In this document: one piece after another, positions 1 through 8,373 of the stretch
Position numbering within the stretch: the first letter of the stretch is position 1
Layout: the number at the start of each line of letters is the position of its first letter
DNA from: CAZFIM01 sp964519615
GTDB taxonomy: Bacteria; Chloroflexota; Dehalococcoidia; GIF9; UBA5629
Assembly: GCA_964519615.1 (NCBI GenBank)
Contig: CAZFIM010000015.1
Location: 1-46,167 of the forward strand
Length of the DNA stretch: 46,167 bases
Direction of reading: 5' to 3'
Notes under the pieces: model-generated
Database searches by the model: none
What the model saw: the letters and a program-made list of their open reading frames with translations, nothing else
Told to the model about the DNA's origin: nothing
Position numbers and translations under genes: made by a program

Positions 1-60
1 AATGGGAGCAGAACAAAAAGGAGGTCATGTGTCACTAATGTACTGAACCCATACACGGAC

Positions 61-89
61 TAGACCGCTTCCAACAGGTAAGATATAAT
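61..89 (+). promoter_or_regulatory. Promoter of rsmI
   Basis: A perfect -10 box TATAAT lies at 84-89, with TAGACC (4 of 6 matches to TTGACA) at 61-66 and a 17 bp spacer. Transcription should start near 96, only about 8 nt before the GTG start of rsmI. The promoter is inferred from consensus matching only. Confidence 0.5.
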
Positions 90-103
90 GGTACAGTTAC
101 ATT

Positions 104-925
104 GTGCCAACACTCTACATCATAGCTACGCCCATCGGTAATTTGGAAGATATTTCTTTGCGCGCCTTGCGTTTACTAGGTCAGGTCAAGTTGATTGCTG
201 CAGAAGATACACGCACAACACGCCATTTATTGAAAAAATACAATATACAAACTGCGCTTACCAGCTATTATGAGCACAACAAACTGGAAAAACTTAACTA
301 TCTCATAAGCGTACTTAAAGAAAACGATGTAGCGCTGGTCTCGGAGGCAGGCATGCCCGGCATTAGCGATACGGCTGTCGAATTGGTTAATGCAGCTATT
401 GAAAACAATATAGCTGTTGTTCCCATCCCCGGAGCTTCGGCACCTGTAGCTGCAATCGCTGTCTCGGGTTTACCGGCCAAAGAATTCACTTATCTCGGTT
501 TCCTGCCCCGCCGCAAGGGTGAGAGGAGCCAATTACTCCATTCTGTTGCAGAACAACCCAGAACTATGGTATTTTTTGAATCTCCGCATCGGTTAACCGC
601 ATCTTTAAGGGACATGCTGGAAATTCTGGGAGACAGAAAAATCGTTGTTTGTAGAGAGTTGACAAAGCTGCATGAGGAAATATATAGAGGTACCATCAGT
701 CGTGCGGCCGATTATTTTCAGAAACCGATAGGGGAATTCACTCTGGTAATTGAAGGCAGGTCTGAACATGAAGTACAGATTACAGGTATAATTGAAAAAC
801 ACCTGCTTGAGCTATATAAAAAGGGTATTAGTACAAAAGAAGCCGTTGCCTACGTATCCGCTACAAGCGGAATACCTAAAAAGAAGATTTATCAGTTGTG
901 GCTAAAGCTGACTAAAGGAGAATAA
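104..925 (+). CDS. rsmI: 16S rRNA (cytidine-1402-2'-O)-methyltransferase RsmI
   Basis: RsmI uses S-adenosylmethionine to methylate the ribose of C1402 in the decoding centre of 16S rRNA. The 273 residues match the usual length of this tetrapyrrole-methylase-fold family. Visible signatures are the N-terminal strand followed by ATPIGNLEDISLRAL, the AAEDTRTT segment, VSEAGMPGISDT, and PIPGASAPVAA. The start is GTG at 104, with no clear Shine-Dalgarno sequence; the strong -10 box just upstream suggests a very short leader. The stop is one base before the next ATG, so the two genes are probably co-transcribed. Confidence 0.95.
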   Translation: MPTLYIIATPIGNLEDISLRALRLLGQVKLIAAEDTRTTRHLLKKYNIQTALTSYYEHNKLEKLNYLISVLKENDVALVSEAGMPGISDTAVELVNAAIENNIAVVPIPGASAPVAAIAVSGLPAKEFTYLGFLPRRKGERSQLLHSVAEQPRTMVFFESPHRLTASLRDMLEILGDRKIVVCRELTKLHEEIYRGTISRAADYFQKPIGEFTLVIEGRSEHEVQITGIIEKHLLELYKKGISTKEAVAYVSATSGIPKKKIYQLWLKLTKGE

Positions 926-926
926 A

Positions 927-1154
927 ATGGCACAGATGCGCCGCGGATGTATTGCAATAGGAGTACTCACCTGCAGCATGTGTAATAGAACTATCGAACA
1001 TGGTGAGCGGTATCTGCTTATAGAAAAAGAGGACGAAAACGCGGATAAAGAACGTATCTGCATCGATTGTTGTCTGGCTAATAAAATGGCAGCTCATGTT
1101 ATGGAAAAAGGGGAAAAGGTACTTACCTTCTTCACCGAAGACCTGTCGTCGTAA
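927..1154 (+). CDS. Small zinc-ribbon-like protein of unknown function
   Basis: A 75-residue protein with a CxxC pair near residue 16 (CSMC) and a second cysteine group near residue 49 (CIDCC), spaced like a small zinc ribbon. I do not recognise the family. It starts at ATG 927, one base after the rsmI stop, with AAAGGAG a few bases upstream, and metG follows 40 bp later, so it belongs to the rsmI-metG transcription unit. The charged middle segment and absence of membrane segments suggest a cytosolic protein. A role in RNA metabolism would be a guess from position only. Confidence 0.8.
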   Translation: MAQMRRGCIAIGVLTCSMCNRTIEHGERYLLIEKEDENADKERICIDCCLANKMAAHVMEKGEKVLTFFTEDLSS

Positions 1155-1194
1155 TGCGGGAATGTTCTCTCCACTGAAGGAAAAGAGGTAAGAA

Positions 1195-2856
1195 TTGTCT
1201 GAGCATATATTTATCGGAGTTGCCTGGCCCTATGCAAACGGATCCCTACACCTCGGCCATATTGCCGGCGCCTATCTGCCGGCAGACATATTCGCACGTT
1301 ATCATCGTTTGAAAGGGAATAATGTTCTCATGGTCTCCGGCAGCGACCAGCACGGTACTCCAATTACGCTCAGAGCCGAACAGGAAAAGAAATCACCGGC
1401 TGAAATTGCCGCCCGTTATCATGAAGAATTTCTTGAATGCTGGCAAAAACTGGGGATTTCATTCGACCTGTTCACCAGCACGGGGACAGCAAATCACACT
1501 GAAGTTGTGCATGATCTTTTTAACAGTCTATTGAAAAAAGGATACCTCTATAAAAATACCATGGCCCAGGCATATTGTCCGAGCTGTGCACGCTTCATGC
1601 CTGACCGTTACATCGAGGGGATATGTCCTCACTGCCGATTTACAAACGCCCGTGGAGACCAGTGTGATGAATGCGGTCACACAATAAATCCCGGCGAGCT
1701 TATCGAACCCCGCTGCCGTATCTGTTCTGGTACTCCCCGCTTTGAAGATACCGAGCATTTCTTTATTAAGCTGAGTTCATTCGAGAACGATTTGCTGAAA
1801 TGGGTCAAGCAACAAACTCACTGGCGGCAAAATGTGTTCAATTTCACTCTCGGCATACTACAGGGCGGGCTCAAAGACAGGGCCATCACGCGAGATCTGG
1901 AATGGGGTGTTACCGTTCCTCAGCCGGGTTTTGAAAACAAACGCATTTATGTGTGGTTTGAAGCGGTAATCGGATACCTTTCCGCAAGCAAAGAATGGGC
2001 GGTTTCATGCGGTGACTGCGATGCCTGGAAGTCATTCTGGAATGAGGGGGCTAAAAGTTACTATTTTATCGGCAAAGACAATATTCCCTTTCATACCATT
2101 ATCTGGCCTTCGATGTTGATGGGCTACGGTGGACTTATATTGCCGAGCAATGTCCCCGCCAATGAGTTTTTAACTATTGAGGGCAAACGTTTATCCACCA
2201 GCCGCAATTGGGCGGTATGGCTGCCAGATTATTTAAAACGGTATAACCCCGATACACTGCGGTACATGCTATCGATTAATATGCCCGAGACAAGCGATAC
2301 GGATTTTTCCTGGCGTGAATTCGTCAGACGCAATAATGATGAGTTGGTTGCCACATATGGCAATCTGATCCATAGAGTTCTTACTTTTACCGGCCGTAAT
2401 TTCGACGGGGCAGTTCCCAATCCACCTGCACAGAACGCACGCGGGCAGGATATCTTCCAAAAAGCTAAGTCCCTCCTCGATACGGTAGACCCGCTCATCG
2501 AGCGCTGCCGTTTTAAAGAAGCAATCAAAGAAGCGATGGCACTTGCACAGGAAGCAAACCGCTATCTGGATACCGAGGCTCCGTGGAAAGCCATCAAGCA
2601 GGACAAAGACGCGGCAGCGAGGTCTGTCTACAACGTATTGACCGTTCTTTCGGCATTAAAAACAGCGTTGTACCCGTTCTTACCATTCAGTTCCGAACGA
2701 TTGCATACATATCTGGGATTTCCAGGCACCGTAAGTACAGCAGCCTGGCAGCTCCAAATGCCGGTTACAGGACAAAAATTGCCTGCTCCGCAACCTTTAT
2801 TCGAAAAGCTCGATGAAAGTATAATTGATGAAGAAATGAGCCGGTTAGGACAATAA
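1195..2856 (+). CDS. metG: Methionyl-tRNA synthetase
   Basis: Charges tRNA-Met with methionine using ATP. The 553 residues carry the class I signatures: HLGH (HIGH motif) near residue 20 and KRLSTS (KMSKS motif) near residue 330. The connective peptide near residues 126-178 holds four CxxC knuckles (CPSC, CPHC, CDEC, CRIC), the two-zinc arrangement of the E. coli-type enzyme. The protein ends after the anticodon-binding helical domain and lacks the C-terminal Trbp111/OB-fold tRNA-binding extension found in many bacteria. The start is TTG at 1195, preceded by AGAGGT. The polyprenyl synthase gene begins 2 nt after its stop. Confidence 0.97.
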   Translation: MSEHIFIGVAWPYANGSLHLGHIAGAYLPADIFARYHRLKGNNVLMVSGSDQHGTPITLRAEQEKKSPAEIAARYHEEFLECWQKLGISFDLFTSTGTANHTEVVHDLFNSLLKKGYLYKNTMAQAYCPSCARFMPDRYIEGICPHCRFTNARGDQCDECGHTINPGELIEPRCRICSGTPRFEDTEHFFIKLSSFENDLLKWVKQQTHWRQNVFNFTLGILQGGLKDRAITRDLEWGVTVPQPGFENKRIYVWFEAVIGYLSASKEWAVSCGDCDAWKSFWNEGAKSYYFIGKDNIPFHTIIWPSMLMGYGGLILPSNVPANEFLTIEGKRLSTSRNWAVWLPDYLKRYNPDTLRYMLSINMPETSDTDFSWREFVRRNNDELVATYGNLIHRVLTFTGRNFDGAVPNPPAQNARGQDIFQKAKSLLDTVDPLIERCRFKEAIKEAMALAQEANRYLDTEAPWKAIKQDKDAAARSVYNVLTVLSALKTALYPFLPFSSERLHTYLGFPGTVSTAAWQLQMPVTGQKLPAPQPLFEKLDESIIDEEMSRLGQ

Positions 2857-2858
2857 GA

Positions 2859-3821
2859 ATGAATTTAAATGAGATATATAAACCTGTACAAGACGGCCTT
2901 AAAGAGGTTGAAAAAACCCTTAAATCCGTTTCAGATGTAAAAACACCTCTGCTGGCAGAATTGCTCTCATATCTCCTGCAGAACGGAGGTAAAAGAATCC
3001 GGCCCGCTCTCACCTTGCTAGCGGGTAAATTTCAGGACTACGATGTTGAAATACTTAAACCGATGGCTGCCGGTCTGGAAATGCTCCATATTGCTACTCT
3101 CGTCCATGATGACATTGTCGATCATTCAGCCACACGCCACGGAAAACCCTCAGTGAGCAGTGCATGGGGAGAGACAAGCGCTCTACTGCTGGGTGATTAT
3201 CTTTTTGCCAGAGCAGGACATCTCGTTGCCGGCACGGGCGTGCTGCGGGTTGTGAGGCTATTTTCTCAAACGCTGATGACGATATCCAGCGGTGAATTGG
3301 CACAAATCGGGATATTTTTTGATAGAAAGAAAGCCCGCCAGCACTATTTCGAGTGGGTCAGTGCCAAAACTGCATGCCTTTTCTCTACTGCCACCGAATC
3401 AGGGGCTGTTTTAGGAAACTGCTCTGAAGACACAATTACGGCATTGCAGGCATACGGGACCAACTTCGGTATCGCCTTTCAGATCGTTGATGACGTACTG
3501 GACTTTACCGGTCAGGAAGCAAAACTGGGTAAGCCTGTAGGATCGGACTTGATGGAAGGAGCAGTTACACTCCCTTCGATTCTCTTTTCAGAAATCAACA
3601 AAGAAGACAATCTCATCAAAAATATAATTGAAAAACGCGATATAGACAGTATTTCCAGCGCCATAGATAAAATACGGTCATCGACTGTTCTCGATGATTG
3701 TATGGAAATTGCTGCCGGTTATTCCCATAAAGCATGTCAGGCTATTGCGAAACTACCTGATAATGACGCGCACAAATCGCTGCTCAATCTGGCTGCATAT
3801 ATTCTTGAACGAAATAGATAG
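2859..3821 (+). CDS. Polyprenyl (geranylgeranyl/octaprenyl-type) diphosphate synthase
   Basis: A trans-isoprenyl diphosphate synthase that condenses isopentenyl diphosphate onto allylic primers, presumably for quinone side chains or undecaprenyl precursors. The 320 residues contain the first aspartate-rich motif HDDIVD near residue 87, the GGKRIRP substrate-binding segment near residue 42, and the second aspartate-rich motif VDDVLDF near residue 211. All catalytic aspartates are present. Chain length cannot be read reliably. The start ATG is 2 nt after metG, so translation is probably coupled. The geranylgeranyl-reductase-like gene at 35579-36736 could act on its product, but the genes are far apart. 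Confidence 0.93.
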   Translation: MNLNEIYKPVQDGLKEVEKTLKSVSDVKTPLLAELLSYLLQNGGKRIRPALTLLAGKFQDYDVEILKPMAAGLEMLHIATLVHDDIVDHSATRHGKPSVSSAWGETSALLLGDYLFARAGHLVAGTGVLRVVRLFSQTLMTISSGELAQIGIFFDRKKARQHYFEWVSAKTACLFSTATESGAVLGNCSEDTITALQAYGTNFGIAFQIVDDVLDFTGQEAKLGKPVGSDLMEGAVTLPSILFSEINKEDNLIKNIIEKRDIDSISSAIDKIRSSTVLDDCMEIAAGYSHKACQAIAKLPDNDAHKSLLNLAAYILERNR

Positions 3822-3856
3822 TTCGCTCTTATGATACTGATACCAACAGAGCAAAC
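3821..3856. terminator. Possible bidirectional terminator hairpin
   Basis: GTTCGCTCT (3821-3829) can pair with AGAGCAAAC (3848-3856) with one mismatch. The hairpin exactly fills the space between the convergent stop codons of the polyprenyl synthase gene and moaE. There is no strong T-run, so termination is only a suggestion. Confidence 0.3.
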
Positions 3857-4245
3857 TAGACCTGATAGATATCCTGCTCAGAGGTAATGTGTCCCTCTTT
3901 GATCTTGTCTATAATATACTGACAGGCTTCAAACCCTTCAGCACGGCTGCGGGAGGCAATAGCTACTACCAGGGCAATCTCTCCAACTTTCAATGTGCCT
4001 GTCCGGCGCCGGATAACGATATCCTGTAGATGCCATTTCTGCTTCACTTCATCCGCTATCGCTTTCAGCTTGTCCTGCGCATCACTACCGGTGGCTTCAA
4101 TACGGAGCGCAGTGACTTTTCTGCCATCCTTGCTGGTATTCCTTATCGTTCCGATAAACGTGATGATCGAGCCGTACTCGTCCTTTTTTAAAGTCTCCAA
4201 TATACTATCAGGTAAAACCGGGGCAGCGGTTAATTCGATCATCAT
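3856..4245 (-). CDS. moaE: Molybdopterin synthase catalytic subunit (MoaE family)
   Basis: MoaE transfers sulfur from MoaD thiocarboxylate to precursor Z to build molybdopterin. The fold is suggested by the GSIITFIGTIRN strand near residue 27, IRRRTGTLKVGE, and the AxxSRxxGFEACQYIIDKIKE helix. The ATG at 4245 is preferred over an in-frame TTG at 4257 because GGTGGGAG precedes it at good spacing. The segment equivalent to the end of the active site reads KIKEGHITSEQ, so the usual WKxE lysine of the family is missing. No moaD is nearby. It lies 37 bp downstream of ftsH on the same strand. Family membership is likely, but full activity is uncertain. Confidence 0.8.
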   Translation of the reverse strand: MMIELTAAPVLPDSILETLKKDEYGSIITFIGTIRNTSKDGRKVTALRIEATGSDAQDKLKAIADEVKQKWHLQDIVIRRRTGTLKVGEIALVVAIASRSRAEGFEACQYIIDKIKEGHITSEQDIYQV

Positions 4246-4282
4246 GACTCCCACCAAGAATTATTGATATAGTGTGTGACAG

Positions 4283-6127
4283 CTATGAGGCAGTTGTTCC
4301 TTCCAATTCGCCGGACGGAATTTCCGCACTCACAAGCTCTTCGAAGGTCTTTTCTTCTATGGTTTCATCGACCATCAAACGCTCAGCAATCAGCTTCAAT
4401 CTGTCTCTTTCTCTGCTGAGGATAGCTTTTGCTGTTTCGTTGGCATGCTGAATAAGGATATGGACTTCCTCGTCTATTTGCAGTGCTATCTTCTCACTGT
4501 AATTTCGTTGCTCATGTATCTCACGTCCCAGGAATACCAGTTCTTCGCGTTTCCCAAACGTACGCGGTCCCAATCTATCGCTCATGCCGTATTCGGTTAC
4601 CATTTTACGGGCAATAGTTGTTGCCCTTTCCAGATCGTTTTGTGCACCGGTACTGACTTCCCCTATGGCAATCTCCTCCGCAGCTCTTCCCGCCAGGCTC
4701 ACCGCCAGCATGTCATCGAACTGAGAACGCGTCCAGAAATGGCGATCTTCCGTAGGCAGAAATCTAGTCCACCCACCGGCCATACCTCTGGCGACAATAG
4801 TTATCTTATGAACGGGATCTGCGTTGGGAAGCCGTTTAGCTACCAGCGCATGACCTGCTTCATGATAAGCCGTAATCTCCTTCTCTTTCTGGCTTATAAT
4901 TCGTCCTTTACGTTCAGGACCGGCGATCACTCTATCAATAGAATCCTCAAGCTCTTTAGCACTAATATCTTTCCTGCTGCGCCGCGCAGCAAGCAAAGCC
5001 GCCTCATTAACCAGATTGGCCAGATCTGCTCCGCTGAATCCGGGCGTCTGCTTGGCAATGACTTCGAAATTGGTATCTTTGGCAAATGGCTTACCTTTAG
5101 TATGAACCTCCAGAATGGCCTTGCGTCCATTTATATCAGGCTGGTCAATAACAACATGGCGGTCGAAACGCCCCGGACGCAGCAGCGCGGGGTCGAGTAT
5201 ATCAGGCCGGTTCGTAGCAGCAAGGACTATAACGTTGGTCTGGCTATCGAAACCATCCATCTCCACCAGAATCTGGTTAAGCGTCTGTTCACGCTCGTCA
5301 TGTCCTCCCCCCAGACCGGCTCCCCTATGTCTACCTACAGCATCTATCTCATCAACAAATACAATACACGGAGCATTTCTCTTTGCCTGATCGAAAAGGT
5401 CACGCACTCTTGATGCCCCCACCCCAACAAACATTTCAACAAATTCACTGCCGCTTATCGAATAAAACGGGACAGCCGCCTCACCTGCCACAGCCCTCGC
5501 TATTAATGTCTTCCCACAACCGGGCGGCCCTACCAGAAGCACACCTCTGGGTATACGCGCGCCGAGGGCAAGGAACTTCTGCGGCTGTTTAAGAAACTCC
5601 ACAATTTCTTGAAGCTCACCTTTGGCTTCATCTACTCCGGCAACATCACTAAATGTAACAGTAGGTTTATTCTCCGCTGCCAGCCGGGCTCTACTTTTAC
5701 CGAAATTGAAAGCCTGTGAATTGGCGCCTCGCGCAGAGCGAAACAGGAAAAACAGTAAAGCACCGAATAATATAAGAGGAATAAAACTGAGCAGTATGCT
5801 GCCCCAATCAACTCCACCTGCTTTTACGTCTATCTTTACTCCGCCTTCGTTCAGGGAAACGCCTTCATCTACCAGAGAATCACGTAAATCCTTGGTTCCT
5901 CCAATAAAAGATGTCTTACTTATCTCTTTATCGTCTTTTATACCGATAAGAACATTACCTTTTTGCCTTATAGTATCTATCTGACCTTGCTTGGCCTGAG
6001 CGATGAAATCATGATACGTAAGCTCTTCAGGCCCCTGTGATATGGGGAAAAAACTGAATGCAAGCGCAATGATTGCAATAAGTATTACAAGATAAAAAAG
6101 GCTGCCTTGCCACCACTTTGTTTTCAT
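4283..6127 (-). CDS. ftsH: ATP-dependent zinc metalloprotease FtsH
   Basis: Membrane-anchored AAA+ protease that extracts and degrades misfolded membrane proteins and regulatory proteins. The 614 residues contain a transmembrane segment at about 8-28, an extracytoplasmic domain, a second membrane segment at about 110-128, Walker A GPPGCGKT near residue 197, Walker B VFVDEID, the second region of homology ending in RPGRFDR, and the zinc-protease motif HEAGHA near residue 421. The start is ATG 6127, with GGAGG about 12 nt upstream. moaE follows on the same strand. Confidence 0.98.
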   Translation of the reverse strand: MKTKWWQGSLFYLVILIAIIALAFSFFPISQGPEELTYHDFIAQAKQGQIDTIRQKGNVLIGIKDDKEISKTSFIGGTKDLRDSLVDEGVSLNEGGVKIDVKAGGVDWGSILLSFIPLILFGALLFFLFRSARGANSQAFNFGKSRARLAAENKPTVTFSDVAGVDEAKGELQEIVEFLKQPQKFLALGARIPRGVLLVGPPGCGKTLIARAVAGEAAVPFYSISGSEFVEMFVGVGASRVRDLFDQAKRNAPCIVFVDEIDAVGRHRGAGLGGGHDEREQTLNQILVEMDGFDSQTNVIVLAATNRPDILDPALLRPGRFDRHVVIDQPDINGRKAILEVHTKGKPFAKDTNFEVIAKQTPGFSGADLANLVNEAALLAARRSRKDISAKELEDSIDRVIAGPERKGRIISQKEKEITAYHEAGHALVAKRLPNADPVHKITIVARGMAGGWTRFLPTEDRHFWTRSQFDDMLAVSLAGRAAEEIAIGEVSTGAQNDLERATTIARKMVTEYGMSDRLGPRTFGKREELVFLGREIHEQRNYSEKIALQIDEEVHILIQHANETAKAILSRERDRLKLIAERLMVDETIEEKTFEELVSAEIPSGELEGTTAS

Positions 6128-6622
6128 ATATATTTATTTGCCTCCAACGTAATTATAACAGAATTGAATTAGTAGAAAAAAACATTCTATGTCGTGTGGC
6201 TATTATAATACCGGCATCTGCATATTATCTTATCACGTTTATGCCATTTATCTCATGAATTAATGCTTATATGGGCGTACTTTTAACGCATATGAGCTAC
6301 TCCGGAACAAATATATGCCGTGTCCTGACATATATATATAAATATAATCTGCAGCGACATCTCTTTACAAATAATAACGTGCAAACTGGTTATTTAAACA
6401 ATTTTTCTGTAAAATATATCGATTGTATGTGTATTCAACAGCGGCGAAAATTGAGTATGAGAGAGACATGTTGTTTATACAATAGTAACACATCGGCTGC
6501 ACGTGCTACTTAGCTGGCAACAGGTCACTATATTTAAGATTGTCCGATAGTATTCGCCGTTTTATCGGGGTTGTCGAGAAAAACCCCGTAAAAAATAAGG
6601 CAAAATTCAGTTGAGGTGCTTT
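6128..6622. other. AT-rich intergenic region between ftsH and the TRAP operon
   Basis: About 495 bp between divergently transcribed genes. I see no convincing gene: the only open frame (6271-6513, plus) has no ribosome-binding site and an implausible composition. A TATAAT at 6343-6348 has no good -35. A hairpin lies just before the TRAP operon at 6566-6588. The ftsH promoter must lie in this stretch, but I cannot place it. Confidence 0.5.
6566..6588 (+). promoter_or_regulatory. Hairpin upstream of dctP
   Basis: CGGGGTT (6566-6572) and AACCCCG (6582-6588) form a perfect 7 bp stem with a 9-base loop, 35 bp upstream of the dctP start. It is followed by an A-rich rather than a T-rich tract, so it is not a standard plus-strand terminator. 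It could be an operator or a leader structure. Confidence 0.35.
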
Positions 6623-7792
6623 ATGAAACGAAAACTAGTAGTCTCATTATTGATGGTTACAGCACTCATTATGACTGTGCTTATCACAGCTGCTGCTTGC
6701 AGCCAGCAGCCCACGGCCCCTTCTCAGCCGCCAACGTCATCAACACCATCGCCACCAACTACTCCTGAACAGCCTGCAAAGACAATTGAATTAACGTACA
6801 GCAACTTTTTTCCTCCCACACATTTAAATTCTGTGCTGGCACAGCAATGGATCGAAGAGATCAGTACTCGTACAAATGGCCAGGTTGAATTCACCTATTT
6901 ACCGGGCGGTACTTTAACCCCCGCTGATAAAACTTACGACGGGGTTGTTTCAGGTATTGCCGATATCGGAATGTCTTGTTTCGCGTATACCATGGGACGT
7001 TTCCCTGCTTCTACAATGGTTGACTATCCGCACGGATACCCCAGCGGATGGGTAGCTACAATGGTTGCAAATGATTTTTATCAAAAATTTAAACCTGCCG
7101 AGCTTGATGATGTACATTTGCTCTATCTGCATGCACATGGCCCCGGCGTTATTTTTACTACTAAAAAACCTGTTAACAAACTTGAAGATTTAAAAGGTAT
7201 GATAATCCGTGCAACCGGTATTGGTGCTAAAATAATGGAGGGTCTGGGAGCAAAAGGGTATGGAGCCGCACAGGGGGAAGCATATGAGTTACTGGCAAAA
7301 GGCGTCGTGGATGGCAGTTTTGCACCCAGGGAGGTACTTAAAGGGTGGAAACAGGCTGAAGTAGTGAAATATGTTACCGGATGTTATGATGTCGGTAATA
7401 CAACAAATATGTTTGTTGTCATGAACACAGACAAATGGAATAGTTTACCGGATAATGTAAAAAAGGTGTTTACTGATGTCAGTGCGGAGTGGATAGATAA
7501 ACACGGCAAAGTTTGGAACTACTATGACAAAGCGGGGCAGGACTACTTTGTTGGAATGTCAGGTAAAGAGTATATAGAACTTCCCGCACAGGAAGTTAAT
7601 AGATGGGTTGAGGCAGCCCAACCTGTAATAAATAATTATATAGAAGAGATAAGCAGCAAGGGATTAGCCGGAGCGGAATATGAGGAGTATCTTTTAAAAC
7701 AGGTCGAATACTGGAGCACAAAAGCTCCTTCGGCAGATGAAAGCTACTCATGGGTTGAGCAGAATGTGCTCCCGCTCGTACCCGAGAACTAG
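6623..7792 (+). CDS. dctP: TRAP transporter substrate-binding lipoprotein (DctP family)
   Basis: Extracytoplasmic solute receptor of a tripartite ATP-independent periplasmic transporter, a family that usually carries organic acids using an ion gradient. The start at ATG 6623 is chosen over the in-frame TTG at 6611 because GAGGTG lies 4 nt upstream. The N terminus is a lipoprotein signal ending TAAAC, with the acylated cysteine near residue 26, followed by a proline/serine/threonine-rich linker. The segment KGMIIRATG contains the arginine that binds the substrate carboxylate in this family. The ligand is not predictable. The permease genes follow directly. Confidence 0.93.
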   Translation: MKRKLVVSLLMVTALIMTVLITAAACSQQPTAPSQPPTSSTPSPPTTPEQPAKTIELTYSNFFPPTHLNSVLAQQWIEEISTRTNGQVEFTYLPGGTLTPADKTYDGVVSGIADIGMSCFAYTMGRFPASTMVDYPHGYPSGWVATMVANDFYQKFKPAELDDVHLLYLHAHGPGVIFTTKKPVNKLEDLKGMIIRATGIGAKIMEGLGAKGYGAAQGEAYELLAKGVVDGSFAPREVLKGWKQAEVVKYVTGCYDVGNTTNMFVVMNTDKWNSLPDNVKKVFTDVSAEWIDKHGKVWNYYDKAGQDYFVGMSGKEYIELPAQEVNRWVEAAQPVINNYIEEISSKGLAGAEYEEYLLKQVEYWSTKAPSADESYSWVEQNVLPLVPEN

Positions 7793-7820
7793 CGCTTGAA
7801 TTCAGAACTGACTTTGTTTC

Positions 7821-7864
7821 AGGGGTGCTCATGGATAAAGGCTACAGTTTTCCGGAGCACCCCT
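7821..7864 (+). promoter_or_regulatory. Intercistronic hairpin between dctP and dctQ
   Basis: AGGGGTGCTC (7821-7830) is perfectly complementary to GAGCACCCCT (7855-7864), forming a 10 bp GC-rich stem with a 24-base loop. There is no T-run after it. In binding-protein transporter operons such structures usually protect the upstream mRNA or reduce permease expression; that role is inferred here. The stem contains one candidate ribosome-binding site, and the loop contains a possible ATG start (7831) for dctQ. Confidence 0.65.
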
Positions 7865-7869
7865 TATTA

Positions 7870-8373
7870 ATGAATAAATCGATGAGAAAATCGTTAAACA
7901 AATACATCGACTCTTTCAGTACATGGTTAAACTGGATAGCGGGGTTAGGGCTGGCGGCAATGCTCCTGATTACCATCGCTGATATTTTCGGCATAAAAGT
8001 ATTTAAAGCTCCTGTGCCGGGAGCCATTGAGATCGTGGGATTTATGGGCGCAATAATCACTGCTTTTGCTATTGCCCACACATATCTAAGACAGGGGCAT
8101 ATTAAAGTCGAATTTATCGTGATGCGCTTATCCACACACGCACAAAATCTATTGTCTATTGTGGTATCGTTTTTAAGTTTGGCATTATTTATTGTGATCG
8201 CATGGCAAAGTTTTGAATTTGGTCGAGTACTGCAAAAAACAGGTGAAGTATCTATGACGCAGGGAATTCCTTTTTATCCCCTGGTCTATGCTATCTCATT
8301 CTGCGCGCTTGCGGTATGCCTGGTTTTGATAGCTGAAATCATTAACCTGATAATGAAGCTGCTTAATAAATGA
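7870..8373 (+). CDS. dctQ: TRAP transporter small permease (DctQ family)
   Basis: Four-helix membrane subunit of the TRAP transporter, with hydrophobic segments near residues 22-42, 55-75, 90-112 and 130-155. The start is uncertain. ATG 7870 lies just after a strong hairpin and leaves an N terminus typical for the family. ATG 7831 (and GTG 7825) lies within the hairpin and would add 13-15 residues without any recognisable function. The last codon overlaps the ATG of dctM in an ATGA junction, so translation of the two permease subunits is coupled. Confidence 0.9.
   Translation: MNKSMRKSLNKYIDSFSTWLNWIAGLGLAAMLLITIADIFGIKVFKAPVPGAIEIVGFMGAIITAFAIAHTYLRQGHIKVEFIVMRLSTHAQNLLSIVVSFLSLALFIVIAWQSFEFGRVLQKTGEVSMTQGIPFYPLVYAISFCALAVCLVLIAEIINLIMKLLNK

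Noticed and set aside
1..63. Possible C-terminal end of an upstream gene
   Set aside because: All three plus-strand frames end at stops within 63 bp, and none is long enough to show coding character. The AAGGAGGT near 18-25 precedes only a three-codon frame.
4445..5413. Long open frame opposite ftsH
   Set aside because: 322 codons on the plus strand, but it lies wholly antisense to a clear ftsH, has no ribosome-binding site and no recognisable domain.
6271..6513. 80-codon frame in the gap before the TRAP operon
   Set aside because: No ribosome-binding site, and a composition rich in Tyr, Asn and Cys that is typical of chance frames in AT-rich DNA.
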